NCBI GenBank assembly: GCA_910578095.1
Contig: CAJTOZ010000015.1
Location: 1 to 64,000 of the forward strand
Length of the DNA: 64,000 bases
Source: an uncultured Muribaculaceae bacterium
GTDB taxonomy: Bacteria; Bacteroidota; Bacteroidia; Bacteroidales; Muribaculaceae
Direction: 5' to 3'
The position numbers and the translations under genes are program-made. The notes under the pieces were generated by a model. That model saw only the letters and a program-made list of their open reading frames with translations, was not told the DNA's origin and did not search any database. Below are positions 1 through 8,217 of the stretch, piece after piece; the first letter of the stretch is position 1, and every line of letters begins with the position of its first letter.

Positions 1-52
1 CGGCAGGCGAGAGGCGAAGCATGATTTCGCCTAAAGTCACTATCTTGCTCAT
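1..52 (-). CDS. kdgK: 2-keto-3-deoxygluconate kinase, N-terminal fragment (cut by window edge)
   Basis: Only the first 17 codons are in the window. Reading the minus strand from the ATG at 52 gives MSKIVTLGEIMLRLSPA. This is the characteristic start of PfkB-type 2-dehydro-3-deoxygluconokinases, whose first beta strand carries V-T-x-G-E-I-M-x-R-L. KdgK phosphorylates KDG to KDPG in the cytoplasm, the step after KduD in unsaturated-uronate breakdown. It starts 27 bases after the EIIC stop codon and so is probably in the same operon as EIIC, the DUF4861 gene and kduD. The call rests on a short N-terminus plus context; another PfkB sugar kinase is possible. Confidence 0.7.
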   Translation of the reverse strand, partial: MSKIVTLGEIMLRLSPA

Positions 53-79
53 TATCTTTGAGAATTAACGGGTTATGAA

Positions 80-1495
80 TTATGCAAGCGTGTTTTCAAC
101 AGCTTGCCCCTGCATTGCGCGCGAGTTGCGGAGTATGTTGACGCGGTTCCACCACATCAGGCTCATGGTGCATAGCACAAGCACGGCTGCGCCTGCTATG
201 CGGAAATGATGGGTGAGCTGATAGATGAGCCACGAAAGGGGGCTTGCGGCAAAGTCGAGGCTGCCACCGTTGAAACCCTCGGGAATGGCCACGGCCGCAT
301 CGCCGGTGGCACCGAACACGTCGTGGGCGGCAAGGGTGAAGGCCGGTGCAAGCGAGGTGACGAAATAGAGGCCCATGATTATGACCACTAAGCCCACAAT
401 AAAGGTCTTGAGCACATTACCACGGGTGTAGGGCAGCACGAGGGGGAACACGTAGAACATGCCGGCGAGCGAGGCGAGCGGCAGGAACTGGTTGCCGGGC
501 AGAAGCACTGCGAGGGCGAGTGTGACGGGTATGAGCAGGAGCGACACCACGAGCGTGGTAGGATGGCCTATCACGAGGGCCGGGCTCATACCTATGTTGA
601 GACCGTCGGCACCGCTGAAGCGGCGTGCGATGAGCGCTCGGGTGGCTTCGGAGATGGGTTTCAGGCCCTCGATGAAGAGCACTGTGACGCGTGGAATCAG
701 CTCCATGACGGCGCCCATCTTGATGCCGAGACCGAGGATGTAGGGGATGTTGTCGACGATTTCGCCCCATGTGGTGCACGTGAGACAGCCAATGAGCATG
801 CCCACTATGACACCGAGAAGCAGAGGCTCGCCGAGCACGCCGAATTTTTTCTTGAGCCCCTCGGCATCGATTTCGAGGCGGTTCATGCCGGGGATCTTGT
901 CGAGACCCTTGTTGATGGCCCATGCGAAAGGCACGAAACCGGCGCAGAAAGGCTGTGGGATGCTGATGCCCTCCATGCCCTCGTAGAAACGCTGGAAGCG
1001 GTTGGCGGTGACATCGGCGATGATGAGTGTGATGATGTAGCACACCACGGCTCCGAAGAAGCCCCAGGCTATGGAGTCGGAAGCGAAATAAATCACGGCC
1101 CCGATGAAGGCGAAATGCCAGTAGTTCCAGAGGTCGATGTTGACAGTGCGGGTGGTGCGGGTGAGCAGCATGAGAAGGTTCACGAGCAGGCACACGGGGA
1201 TGATGAATGCGCCGACGGCAGTGTTGTAGGCCACGGAAGCGGCTGCAGGCCAACCCATGTCGAACACCTTGAGCTGCAAGCCGTAGAGATCGACAACGGC
1301 ATTGAGCGCGGGGCCGAGGGCCGAGGTGAGGAGAGCGGTGACGATGGACAGTCCTATGAAGCCGACGCCCACTTTGAGGCCGGACTTAAGGGCCGGTCCG
1401 AAGCCGATACCGATGCACACGCCCAGCACAGTGAAGATTACGGGCATCATGACGGCGGCTCCGAGGCCGATTATGTAGGCAAATACTTGTTCCAT
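80..1495 (-). CDS. PTS galactitol-family EIIC-like permease
   Basis: A 471-residue polytopic membrane protein of the galactitol (GatC) EIIC type. Visible signs are about ten hydrophobic segments, the N-terminal I-G-L-G-A-A-V-M-M-P stretch, and the mid-protein G-M-S-P-A-L-V-I-G-H-P-T segment of the family. EIIC proteins normally move a sugar alcohol or sugar while EIIB/EIIA phosphorylate it. No EIIA or EIIB gene is seen beside it here. The neighbours are kdgK downstream and DUF4861/kduD upstream, so the likely cargo is a uronate-derived sugar acid or a related polyol. It may work as a secondary transporter without phosphorylation (inference). It is separated from the upstream gene by a 184-base gap filled with tandem hairpin repeats. 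Confidence 0.85.
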   Translation of the reverse strand: MEQVFAYIIGLGAAVMMPVIFTVLGVCIGIGFGPALKSGLKVGVGFIGLSIVTALLTSALGPALNAVVDLYGLQLKVFDMGWPAAASVAYNTAVGAFIIPVCLLVNLLMLLTRTTRTVNIDLWNYWHFAFIGAVIYFASDSIAWGFFGAVVCYIITLIIADVTANRFQRFYEGMEGISIPQPFCAGFVPFAWAINKGLDKIPGMNRLEIDAEGLKKKFGVLGEPLLLGVIVGMLIGCLTCTTWGEIVDNIPYILGLGIKMGAVMELIPRVTVLFIEGLKPISEATRALIARRFSGADGLNIGMSPALVIGHPTTLVVSLLLIPVTLALAVLLPGNQFLPLASLAGMFYVFPLVLPYTRGNVLKTFIVGLVVIIMGLYFVTSLAPAFTLAAHDVFGATGDAAVAIPEGFNGGSLDFAASPLSWLIYQLTHHFRIAGAAVLVLCTMSLMWWNRVNILRNSRAMQGQAVENTLA

Positions 1496-1550
1496 TTAGA
1501 TGTGTTTGATGGTGAGGAGATGTTGTTTTTTTATGCTGTTTTGCGGGGGT

Positions 1551-1686
1551 AGGATGCACCGGGGTGCATCCCTACATTGATGATGGATGCTGTTTCGTGG
1601 GGATAGGATGCACCGGGGTGCATCCCTACATTGATGATGGATGCTGTTTCGCGGGGATAGGATGCACCGGGGTGCATCCCTACATT
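1551..1686. repeat. Tandem 54-bp repeat with hairpin core (about 2.5 copies)
   Basis: The unit begins at 1551, 1605 and 1659, a period of 54 bp. Each unit starts with a hairpin: GGATGCAC, a CGGG loop, then GTGCATCC, followed by the tail CCTACATTG. The copies are nearly identical; a degenerate partial unit precedes the first one. The array fills the gap between the DUF4861 gene and the EIIC gene inside a probable operon. The last copy supplies the DUF4861 stop codon. The same tail occurs after two other hairpins near 5.1 kb. Confidence 0.9.
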
Positions 1687-2831
1687 GTGACGGTGAGTGG
1701 CTGGTCAATGGAGATGGCGGCGCGGCGCACAAGCGTGGCCCAGGTGGCGGAGTCGGGCACGAAGCCTTTGCTCCAGCCGGAGCCCCAGCTGTAGACGAAT
1801 GTTTGCCCGGGCTCTACGGTGCCTTCGGCAAGGATGTGGGCCACGGCCTCGCCGGCGGGTGCGGGCAGCGGACGCAGAGCGAGGGAATCGGCCTGCGGAG
1901 CCACCATGCCGAGCCAGATGATGCCGTTGCCGGCATCGGGATTGTCGGTGGGGTCGGCGTAGGTGGCCGAGCGGGTGGTGGGGTCGATAGACCAGGCTTC
2001 GGCTGCGGCACGGTGCACCACTATGCCGGCGGCCACACGCGCCGGGCGGGTGAGACCACGGTAGAGCACCTCTGTGCGGTTGAGGTCGGCGCCGGCGTCG
2101 AGAGTGATGACGCGCTGCTCGGCCACGGTGTCGGAACCGAAGACCACAGGGGCATAGGTGAGGCGCACGGCGAAGCGCAGGGGGCCGTTGTCGAGAATCT
2201 CATACTCGGCGAAGCTGCGCGGATACACAAGCGCGCCGGTAGAGTCGACAAGTGCTGCGGCTCCGCCTCCGAGCGTGGGGCCTACGGAGTATACGTCCAT
2301 GCCGTCGCCGTGGTCCTCGTGGTACGACACGGGGCTTGAGAGGTGCATGCGATAGCGGCGCTCCACTACGGGGTGCGCTACGGATTTGGTCCAGACATCG
2401 TAGCCATAGGACTGCTCGCCGAGCGCCTGGAGTGCGGGACCGTAGGCACGGTAGGCGGCGCGGTCGTTCTCCCACGCGAAATCGTCCTTTCGCTCGGGGT
2501 AGAAGCCGCCGCAGGCCAAGGTGTCGGCCACGGCCAGGGATGCACCGGGCGTGACGGAAAATATGGCAGAGTCGGCTGCGGCTACGCGCACCATGAACAC
2601 CACAAGGCTATCGTGGGTGATCTGATATGGCACGGTGTCGCCGGCGGCATCGCAGATGGTGAAAGGCATGCCGGTGCGTGGGGCGATGGATGCCAAAGGC
2701 ACGGATGCGAGCTCGCTGCGGTCGATGCCGGAGCGATTGGCCACGGTGAGCGTAAGGCCGGCGGGAGCGCCGCCGGAGCACGATGCTCCGGCGAGCGCCG
2801 CTACGGCTGCTATGATGGATGCCGGCTTCAT
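1680..2831 (-). CDS. DUF4861 family lipoprotein
   Basis: A 383-residue exported protein starting at the ATG at 2831. A GTG three bases upstream (2834) is an alternative. The N-terminus has a hydrophobic signal ending in A-G-A-S-C, a plausible lipobox, so it is probably a periplasmic or outer-membrane lipoprotein. The rest looks like a beta-rich carbohydrate-active or binding fold, with conserved-looking stretches such as Y-H-E-D-H-G-D-G-M-D and W-G-S-G-W-S-K-G. DUF4861 proteins recur in uronate-polymer loci of Bacteroidetes; a specific reaction cannot be assigned from sequence. The start overlaps the KduD stop by one base (TGATG), implying translational coupling. The TAG stop lies within the repeat tail downstream. 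Confidence 0.8.
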   Translation of the reverse strand: MKPASIIAAVAALAGASCSGGAPAGLTLTVANRSGIDRSELASVPLASIAPRTGMPFTICDAAGDTVPYQITHDSLVVFMVRVAAADSAIFSVTPGASLAVADTLACGGFYPERKDDFAWENDRAAYRAYGPALQALGEQSYGYDVWTKSVAHPVVERRYRMHLSSPVSYHEDHGDGMDVYSVGPTLGGGAAALVDSTGALVYPRSFAEYEILDNGPLRFAVRLTYAPVVFGSDTVAEQRVITLDAGADLNRTEVLYRGLTRPARVAAGIVVHRAAAEAWSIDPTTRSATYADPTDNPDAGNGIIWLGMVAPQADSLALRPLPAPAGEAVAHILAEGTVEPGQTFVYSWGSGWSKGFVPDSATWATLVRRAAISIDQPLTVTM

Positions 2832-3625
2832 CACTTGGGCTGCTTGCCGATGTAGGCCAGGATGCCACCGTCCACGTAGAGAACCTGTCCGTTCACAAAG
2901 TCCGAGGCGTCGGAAGCCAGGAACACGGCGGGGCCCATGAGGTCCTCGGGTGTGCCCCAGCGGCCTGCCGGAGTTTTGGATATGATGAACTGGTCGAAGG
3001 GGTGACGGCTTCCGTCGGGCTGCAGTTCACGCAGCGGGGCCGTCTGTTCGGTGGCGATGTATCCCGGGCCGATGCCATTGCACTGGATGTTGTGTTCGCC
3101 GTACTCGGAGCAGATGTTGCGCGTCAGCATCTTCAGTCCGCCCTTGGCGGCGGCATAGGCGCTCACGGTCTCGCGGCCGAGCTCGCTCATCATGGAACAG
3201 ATGTTGATGATTTTGCCATGGCCTTTCTTTATCATGCCCGGTATCACGGCCTTGGCACAGATGTAGGGCGCAACGAGGTCCACATCCACCACGCGGCGGA
3301 AATCCTCCACGGCCATCTCTTCCATGGGTATGCGCTTGATTATGCCGGCGTTGTTCACCAGGATGTCGATGGTGCCCACAGTCTTCTCAATGTCGGCCAC
3401 CATGGCCTTGACGGCCTCCTCGTCGGTCACGTCGCAGAGGTAGCCCTTGGCATCGATGCCCAGTTCCTTATAGGCCTTGAGGCCGCGGTCCACGGTTTCC
3501 TGACGCGAGCAGTTGAACACTATTTTTGCGCCTGCTTCGGCGAATGCTTGTGCAATGGCCAGGCCAATGCCGTAGGCGGCTCCTGTCACCAGTGCCACTT
3601 TGCCTTCAAGTGAAAAGTTTACCAT
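2831..3625 (-). CDS. kduD: 2-dehydro-3-deoxy-D-gluconate 5-dehydrogenase (KduD, SDR family)
   Basis: A 264-residue classical short-chain dehydrogenase. The cofactor loop T-G-A-A-Y-G-I-G is at about 14-21, N-N-A-G at 91-94, and the catalytic Ser144, Tyr157 and Lys161 (YxxxK) are in place. The C-terminus V-D-G-G-I-L-A-Y-I-G is typical of KduD/gluconate 5-dehydrogenases. KduD interconverts 2,5-diketo-3-deoxygluconate (from the unsaturated uronates released by lyases and GH88) and KDG, using NAD(P)H in the cytoplasm. It sits between the GltD-like gene and the DUF4861 gene, with kdgK further along. A gluconate 5-dehydrogenase is the main alternative; the lyase-rich context favours KduD. No KduI gene is seen in this window. 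Confidence 0.85.
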   Translation of the reverse strand: MVNFSLEGKVALVTGAAYGIGLAIAQAFAEAGAKIVFNCSRQETVDRGLKAYKELGIDAKGYLCDVTDEEAVKAMVADIEKTVGTIDILVNNAGIIKRIPMEEMAVEDFRRVVDVDLVAPYICAKAVIPGMIKKGHGKIINICSMMSELGRETVSAYAAAKGGLKMLTRNICSEYGEHNIQCNGIGPGYIATEQTAPLRELQPDGSRHPFDQFIISKTPAGRWGTPEDLMGPAVFLASDASDFVNGQVLYVDGGILAYIGKQPK

Positions 3626-3676
3626 GATATATTAATATGTTTTTATGTTATATTTCTGTTTGTTCAATGTAATGAA

Positions 3677-4981
3677 TTATTTATCGTCGATGGCCTCGAA
3701 GAGTTTTTTTGCATCGAGATAGCGGAGTATGCCGCCGGCCACCTCGCGGGCATTCTGCATGGCGTGGACAACGGTGGCGGGGCGCCCGGCCACATCGCCG
3801 CCGGCGAACACGCCTTTGCGGGTGGTCATGCCGAATGGATTGTCGCGGGTGACAACGTATCCCTTGTCGTCGACGTCGATGCCGGCCGTGGTGCTTACGA
3901 TGCGGGCGGCGGGGACGCTACCTACGGCCATGAGTACGCGGTCGGCGGGAAGGGTGATATGCTCGCCCTCGCACTCTATATCGATGGAGGCCACGTGGCC
4001 GCCGTCGGGGGTTCCGTTGATGGATGTGAGGTTTGTGTTCCAGCGGAATTTCACGCCCTCGGCCACGGCATCGTTGTACTCCGAGCGCAGCGCTGCCATG
4101 CGGGTGATGTCGCGGTGGTAGAGAATGGTCACCTCGGCGGCTCCGCAACGCACGCAGGTGCGGGCGGCGTCGATGGCGGTGTTGCCGCAACCCACCACAT
4201 AGACGTGGTGGCCGGGCATCACGGTGACTTCCTCGCGGCTGATGTAGCCGGCGTTGTAGAGGCTCACGCGGCGCAGGAACCATATGGCCTGGCGCACCCC
4301 CTCGAGGTCGCATCCCGGCACATCGAGCGTTTTGGGCTTGCTGGTGCCGGTGCCTATGAAGATGGCATCGAAACCGGCGGCGAAGAGATCGTCGACGGTG
4401 AGGTCGCGGCCTATGGTGACACCGGTGTGGAAAATTACGCCGAGGTGGGCGATCTTGGCTATTTCGTTGCGCACCACGTCCTTGGGAAGACGGTACTCGG
4501 GAATGCCGTACATGAGCACGCCGCCGGGTTCGGGACCCATCTCGTAGATTTCGACGGCCACGCCTTTGCGGGCAAGCTCGCCGGCTATGGTGAGGCCTGC
4601 GGGTCCGCTGCCGATCACGGCAACGCGTCCGCGGGTTTTCTCCATTATGTTTTCGTGGGTGAGGTTCATTGCCGCATCGAAATCGGCAACAAATTCTTCA
4701 AGACGACCGATGCTCACAGGACGGTCCTTGCGGCCAAGAACGCAACTGCCCTGGCACTGCCTCTCGTGGGCGCACACGCGGCCGCACACGGCGGGGAGGT
4801 TGCTTTTGGCGTTGATTATGGCCAGCGCGTTGCCGAAATTGCCCATGGCCACCTCGTGAATCCAGTCGGGTATGTCGTTTTCGACAGGGCATGCTTTACG
4901 GCACTGCGGCACCTTGCAGTTGAGACATCGTTTTGCCTCGGCGATGGCGCTTGCCGGCGTGAGATCGGAGTATTGCTGCAT
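3677..4981 (-). CDS. GltD/NfnB-like FAD/NAD(P) oxidoreductase
   Basis: A 434-residue flavoprotein of the glutamate synthase small-subunit type. The N-terminal ferredoxin-like part has two Cys clusters: C19, C22, C27, C31 and C66, C70, C76, C80, fit for two 4Fe-4S centres. The FAD site G-S-G-P-A-G is at about 124-129, the NAD(P) site G-C-G-N-T-A-I-D-A-A lies mid-protein, and the C-terminal F-A-G-G-D-V-A-G FAD site is present. Such proteins pass electrons between NADPH and an iron-sulfur or flavin partner. No GltB-like large subunit is nearby, so the partner is unknown. Its position 51 bases upstream of kduD suggests co-transcription; balancing reductant for the uronate pathway is conceivable but inferred. 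Confidence 0.8.
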   Translation of the reverse strand: MQQYSDLTPASAIAEAKRCLNCKVPQCRKACPVENDIPDWIHEVAMGNFGNALAIINAKSNLPAVCGRVCAHERQCQGSCVLGRKDRPVSIGRLEEFVADFDAAMNLTHENIMEKTRGRVAVIGSGPAGLTIAGELARKGVAVEIYEMGPEPGGVLMYGIPEYRLPKDVVRNEIAKIAHLGVIFHTGVTIGRDLTVDDLFAAGFDAIFIGTGTSKPKTLDVPGCDLEGVRQAIWFLRRVSLYNAGYISREEVTVMPGHHVYVVGCGNTAIDAARTCVRCGAAEVTILYHRDITRMAALRSEYNDAVAEGVKFRWNTNLTSINGTPDGGHVASIDIECEGEHITLPADRVLMAVGSVPAARIVSTTAGIDVDDKGYVVTRDNPFGMTTRKGVFAGGDVAGRPATVVHAMQNAREVAGGILRYLDAKKLFEAIDDK

Positions 4982-5046
4982 GATTGTTGTTTTCTTATTT
5001 TAATGATTATCCGAAAAGCACCTTACATCAGGAGGGTAGTCGCCAG

Positions 5047-5073
5047 CAATGCAGGGACATCGCTTTGCGATGT
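5047..5073 (-). repeat. Hairpin-plus-tail repeat, copy on minus strand
   Basis: Read on the minus strand this is ACATCGC, loop AAA, GCGATGT, then the tail CCCTGCATTG. It has the same layout as the element at 5098-5124 and the tandem units at 1551-1686, but a different stem sequence that still pairs perfectly. It is in the gap upstream of the GltD-like gene. Confidence 0.75.
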
Positions 5074-5097
5074 TTAGTATGCGTGTTTGCCTATTTT

Positions 5098-5124
5098 ACG
5101 TGCCAAAGGCACGTCCCTACATTG
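5098..5124 (+). repeat. Hairpin-plus-tail repeat, copy on plus strand
   Basis: ACGTGCC, loop AAA, GGCACGT, then CCCTACATTG. The stem pairs perfectly over seven bases and the tail equals that of the 1551-1686 units. Together with 5047-5073 it forms a pair pointing in opposite directions. Confidence 0.75.
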
Positions 5125-5185
5125 TGAATAAAACTTTGGCGGAGAATCATATTTGTTTTTTTGTCGAGGAGGTGGTAAAAAAAAT

Positions 5186-5214
5186 GAGGCCGCCGCATGC
5201 TTGACGGCGGCCTC
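5186..5214 (-). terminator. Intrinsic terminator of the surface-protein gene
   Basis: A perfect 10-bp GC-rich stem (GAGGCCGCCG / CGGCGGCCTC) with a 9-base loop. On the minus strand it is followed by a run of eight T. It lies 46 bases after the stop of the gene ending at 5260, as expected for rho-independent termination. Confidence 0.9.
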
Positions 5215-5259
5215 TTGCCAAATAAACAAATCTTTTTTACCCAGAAATTGATGGAAGCG

Positions 5260-6714
5260 TCAAATGATTACTTTCGTGGCTTTGCCACCGGCCACGCGGA
5301 TCACCAGACCCATGCCCTGGGCAGGCTGTACGCGCACGCCGTTAAGGTTGTAGTATACGGCCTCGGCATCGCTGTCCTCGGCTTCAATATCGGTGATGCC
5401 TGTAGTAGTCTTTTTGGTGATTTCGATTTCTTTTTCCGCAGCACCGTTGGCCATCATCAGCGGAGTATTCTTGAAGCTAACGCAATCGGCCACCAGCGAT
5501 GCCTTGTAATTGCCAGCGTCGGCCTTCACGATGATTGTGCCGGTGAGGTGGTCGGGATAGAGGGGAGCTACATCACCATCCTCGGGCGCGGGAGCTGCAT
5601 AATCCTCGGGGTTCAATGTGATTGTTTCCGATTTCACCTCGCTCGTTTCAATGTTGGTGAGAGTAGCTGTCACAGTGATGGGATAAGTGAGCGCAGAGAA
5701 ATTCAGAACGGTCATGTCGTAGGTGAAAGTGGCGGAACCACGGCCATCGACAACATCGACAAAGGCCTTTTCCTGATTGAGAAGGAAGAGTTTCTTGACC
5801 TGATTGAATTTGAAAATCCATGTGGCTTGCTCGGAGTCGGAGTGACCGCTACCGGAAGCTGTTGCTTTAACAGTAATCAGTGCGTTCTGCGACACTTCAT
5901 CCCCATTGAATGTAAACTCGCTGTTTTCAAACTCTTCGGTAACATTTTTCACTTCTCCATCAACTTTTTTCTTGTACGTGATGGTTCCGCTGACGGTGGC
6001 ACCTTCCTCGCAGTTGAAGCGGATGGTTTGTCCGTTGCGAACATATACGTTGCCATTTTCGGCATCGAAATCGTAGTCGGCAAGCGTGGGAGCAGCCCAG
6101 GGAGTTTCCTCTACTTTGGGAGTGCAGACGTAGGTGATGCCGGTCATCTGGAGGCGGTAGTTGTTGTCGGCTCCACCGCGGTCTTCCTCTTTACCTGGAT
6201 CTGTCACATCTTTACCACCCTTGAGATTGACAATGCGATAGACGGTGCCGGCTGCCTGATACTCCTCAGGAACACTAACCTCAATCGCGCCGTTTCTATT
6301 GGCAGAGGTGACAACGATTGTGTAGAAAGGTTCAGCCGCATCACCGGCATAAACTCCGAACTCGCCTTTTACTACGCTGCCCGTAGAGTGTACGGTAAAG
6401 GCGGTGCAATTGTACTCGGGGAGAGTGAACTGCAGATAGGCGCCCTTTGTGGCAAGGATTTGCAGATAATCGGTCTTAGCTAAGCTGGCACGATAGCTGA
6501 CATACTGCACAACGGCATTATCTGCTACAGTCCACTCGGCTGATGCTTCTGCCGACGTGGTGACCTGTTTTGGTACTCTTGATGTATTGACAAGGAAATT
6601 GTCGGCGATAGTAAGGGTGCCGTTCTCACCGGTGGTGATGGTCTCGGCATCCTGGGCGAAGGCGGCGGTGGAGGCGGCCAGTGCGCAGGCGATAGTGAGT
6701 AATAGTTTTTTCAT
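5260..6714 (-). CDS. Secreted protein with type IX sorting tail, function unknown
   Basis: A 484-residue protein with a clear signal peptide (KKLLLTIACALAAS, cleavage likely after A-F-A). The C-terminal 40 residues (Y-Y-N-L-N-G-V-R-V-Q, then V-I-R-V-A-G-G-K-A-T-K-V-I-I) match the sorting domain of cargo of the type IX secretion system, so it is probably exported to the cell surface. The middle appears to be beta-sandwich material with Thr/Ser/Glu-rich linkers. No catalytic motif was recognised. It follows the GH88 gene by 32 bases with no visible promoter between, so it is likely in one transcript with GH88. A glycan-binding or adhesive role is possible, not shown. Confidence 0.75.
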   Translation of the reverse strand: MKKLLLTIACALAASTAAFAQDAETITTGENGTLTIADNFLVNTSRVPKQVTTSAEASAEWTVADNAVVQYVSYRASLAKTDYLQILATKGAYLQFTLPEYNCTAFTVHSTGSVVKGEFGVYAGDAAEPFYTIVVTSANRNGAIEVSVPEEYQAAGTVYRIVNLKGGKDVTDPGKEEDRGGADNNYRLQMTGITYVCTPKVEETPWAAPTLADYDFDAENGNVYVRNGQTIRFNCEEGATVSGTITYKKKVDGEVKNVTEEFENSEFTFNGDEVSQNALITVKATASGSGHSDSEQATWIFKFNQVKKLFLLNQEKAFVDVVDGRGSATFTYDMTVLNFSALTYPITVTATLTNIETSEVKSETITLNPEDYAAPAPEDGDVAPLYPDHLTGTIIVKADAGNYKASLVADCVSFKNTPLMMANGAAEKEIEITKKTTTGITDIEAEDSDAEAVYYNLNGVRVQPAQGMGLVIRVAGGKATKVII

Positions 6715-6746
6715 AGTGTGTTATATGGTTATGTTTAATTAAGAAA

Positions 6747-8063
6747 TCAGGAGATAAATTCGGCTACGGGAGCTTCGCCTTTCTTCACGCGGGCGAGGCG
6801 CACGAGAGCCTCGAGGAAATAGTAGTCGGCGTAGTTGAGGGGAGTGTCGATTTCGGAACCGTGGGGCAGCGAGCCTACGGAATGCATGAGCACGAATCCG
6901 GCGTTGGTGCCCTGCTCGGCGAGATAGGCGGGCGAGGCGAGGTTGCGGATGAGTTGCTCGGCATAGTTGGTGTAGCGTGCATCGCTGGTGATGTAGCCAA
7001 GTTCGATAAGGCCTGAGGCTATGAGCGCGGCGGCCGAAGCGTCGCGGGGAGTGTCGGTGCCGGCGGGTGCGTCGAGATCCCAGTAGGGCACGCGGTCGTC
7101 GGTGTTGTTGCGTTCGATGAACATATCGGCCACAGCTATGGCTTTGTCGAGGAATTCCTTGATACCGGTCTCGCGGTAGGTTTCGGTGTAGCCGTAGAGA
7201 GCCCAGCCCTGTCCGCGCGCCCACGCGGAGCCATCGCTTTTGCCCTGGAAGGTGCCCGCGCTCTGCACAGTGCCGTCGGCATTGTAGCTCACCACATGGT
7301 AGCAGGTATGGTCGGGGCGGAAATGATGGGCGAGCGTGGTGCGGGCATGCTTTATGGCCACATCTTTATATTTGGCGTCGCCGGAGATTTTTGAGGCATT
7401 GAAAAGGAGCTGCAGATTCATCATGTTGTCGATGATCACAGGGTAGTTCCATGGGCCGAAATCCCAGGAGCGTATGCAGCCGATAGTAGGGTCGAAGCGC
7501 GAGATTAGGTTGTCGGCGGTGCGCACTATCACTTCGCGTATGGAGTCGGCAGGTGCGAGGCGCAGAGCCTGGCCGTAGCTGCAGTTGATCATGAATCCGA
7601 GGTCGTGGGTGTCGGTCATGTAGGATGCAGGGAGCATGCGGTTGGTGTAGCGCACGGCGCGGTCGCGGAGCGTCGTGTCGGCGGTGAGCTCGTAAGCCAG
7701 CCAAAGGCTTCCGGGGAAGAAACCGGCGGTCCAGTCGGCGGCGCTGCACAGACGCAGTGTGCGGTACTCGTCCACGGAGGGATGCTGCAGGAGCTCAATC
7801 TCGGGTTTGAAATCGGTGTGGGGTATTTCCATCTGCTCCACGAGCTGCTCGAGGGAGTAGTCGGTCATGAGCGAACGGGGAAAAGCACCGGTGGTATCGA
7901 TTGCATCGGCGGTGTGGCTGAGCTGAGCGGCGGCAACAGCTACGGCGCGGTCGAACCAAACGCTGTCGTCGGCTTTTTCTTCATTGCCTGCAAACACATA
8001 CGTGAGAGCACCGGCCACGACAAGGGCAGCGGGAAGGGCGAATATGGTTTTTGATACGTGCAT
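6747..8063 (-). CDS. GH88 unsaturated glucuronyl hydrolase
   Basis: A 438-residue exported (alpha/alpha)6-barrel enzyme of family GH88. The N-terminal hydrophobic segment (about 5-25) is a signal or anchor. The two family aspartates are visible: Asp154 in H-D-L-G-F and Asp212 in I-I-D-N-M-M-N-L, together with W-T-A-G-F-F-P-G and A-R-G-Q-G-W. GH88 hydrates the 4,5-unsaturated uronic acid at the non-reducing end of lyase products, releasing it as the 5-keto sugar that KduI/KduD process. It is the first gene of a short minus-strand unit with a -7 box at 8107-8114. It is distinct from the GH88-DUF6250 protein at 34457-36259, which shares the HDxGF and IIDNMMN motifs. Confidence 0.92.
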   Translation of the reverse strand: MHVSKTIFALPAALVVAGALTYVFAGNEEKADDSVWFDRAVAVAAAQLSHTADAIDTTGAFPRSLMTDYSLEQLVEQMEIPHTDFKPEIELLQHPSVDEYRTLRLCSAADWTAGFFPGSLWLAYELTADTTLRDRAVRYTNRMLPASYMTDTHDLGFMINCSYGQALRLAPADSIREVIVRTADNLISRFDPTIGCIRSWDFGPWNYPVIIDNMMNLQLLFNASKISGDAKYKDVAIKHARTTLAHHFRPDHTCYHVVSYNADGTVQSAGTFQGKSDGSAWARGQGWALYGYTETYRETGIKEFLDKAIAVADMFIERNNTDDRVPYWDLDAPAGTDTPRDASAAALIASGLIELGYITSDARYTNYAEQLIRNLASPAYLAEQGTNAGFVLMHSVGSLPHGSEIDTPLNYADYYFLEALVRLARVKKGEAPVAEFIS

Positions 8064-8106
8064 GATGTTTTGCGGTATTTGATTCGAGAGGTCATTTTTC
8101 TCGATG

Positions 8107-8114
8107 CAAAATTA
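8107..8114 (-). promoter_or_regulatory. Bacteroidetes -7 box for the GH88 gene
   Basis: The minus strand reads TAATTTTG, a match to TAnnTTTG, about 44 bases upstream of the GH88 ATG. No convincing -33 TTTG was seen at the usual spacing. Confidence 0.6.
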
Positions 8115-8217
8115 CTATGATTGCACGTGGCCGTGTGGTGCGGGTGTATTTTATTCTTGCGTTATGGAAATGTGTGTGTTTGTTTTTGTGCAAAAACCGT
8201 GTGCAATTGTGCAAAAG

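Noticed and set aside
563..1552. Plus-strand 329-codon open frame over the EIIC gene
   Set aside because: Acid- and Gly-rich shadow of the membrane protein on the other strand, with no domain; the minus frame has clear membrane segments.
1496..1732. Minus-strand 78-codon frame with a repeated peptide
   Set aside because: It only translates the 54-bp repeat (54 is divisible by three); no start signal or family.
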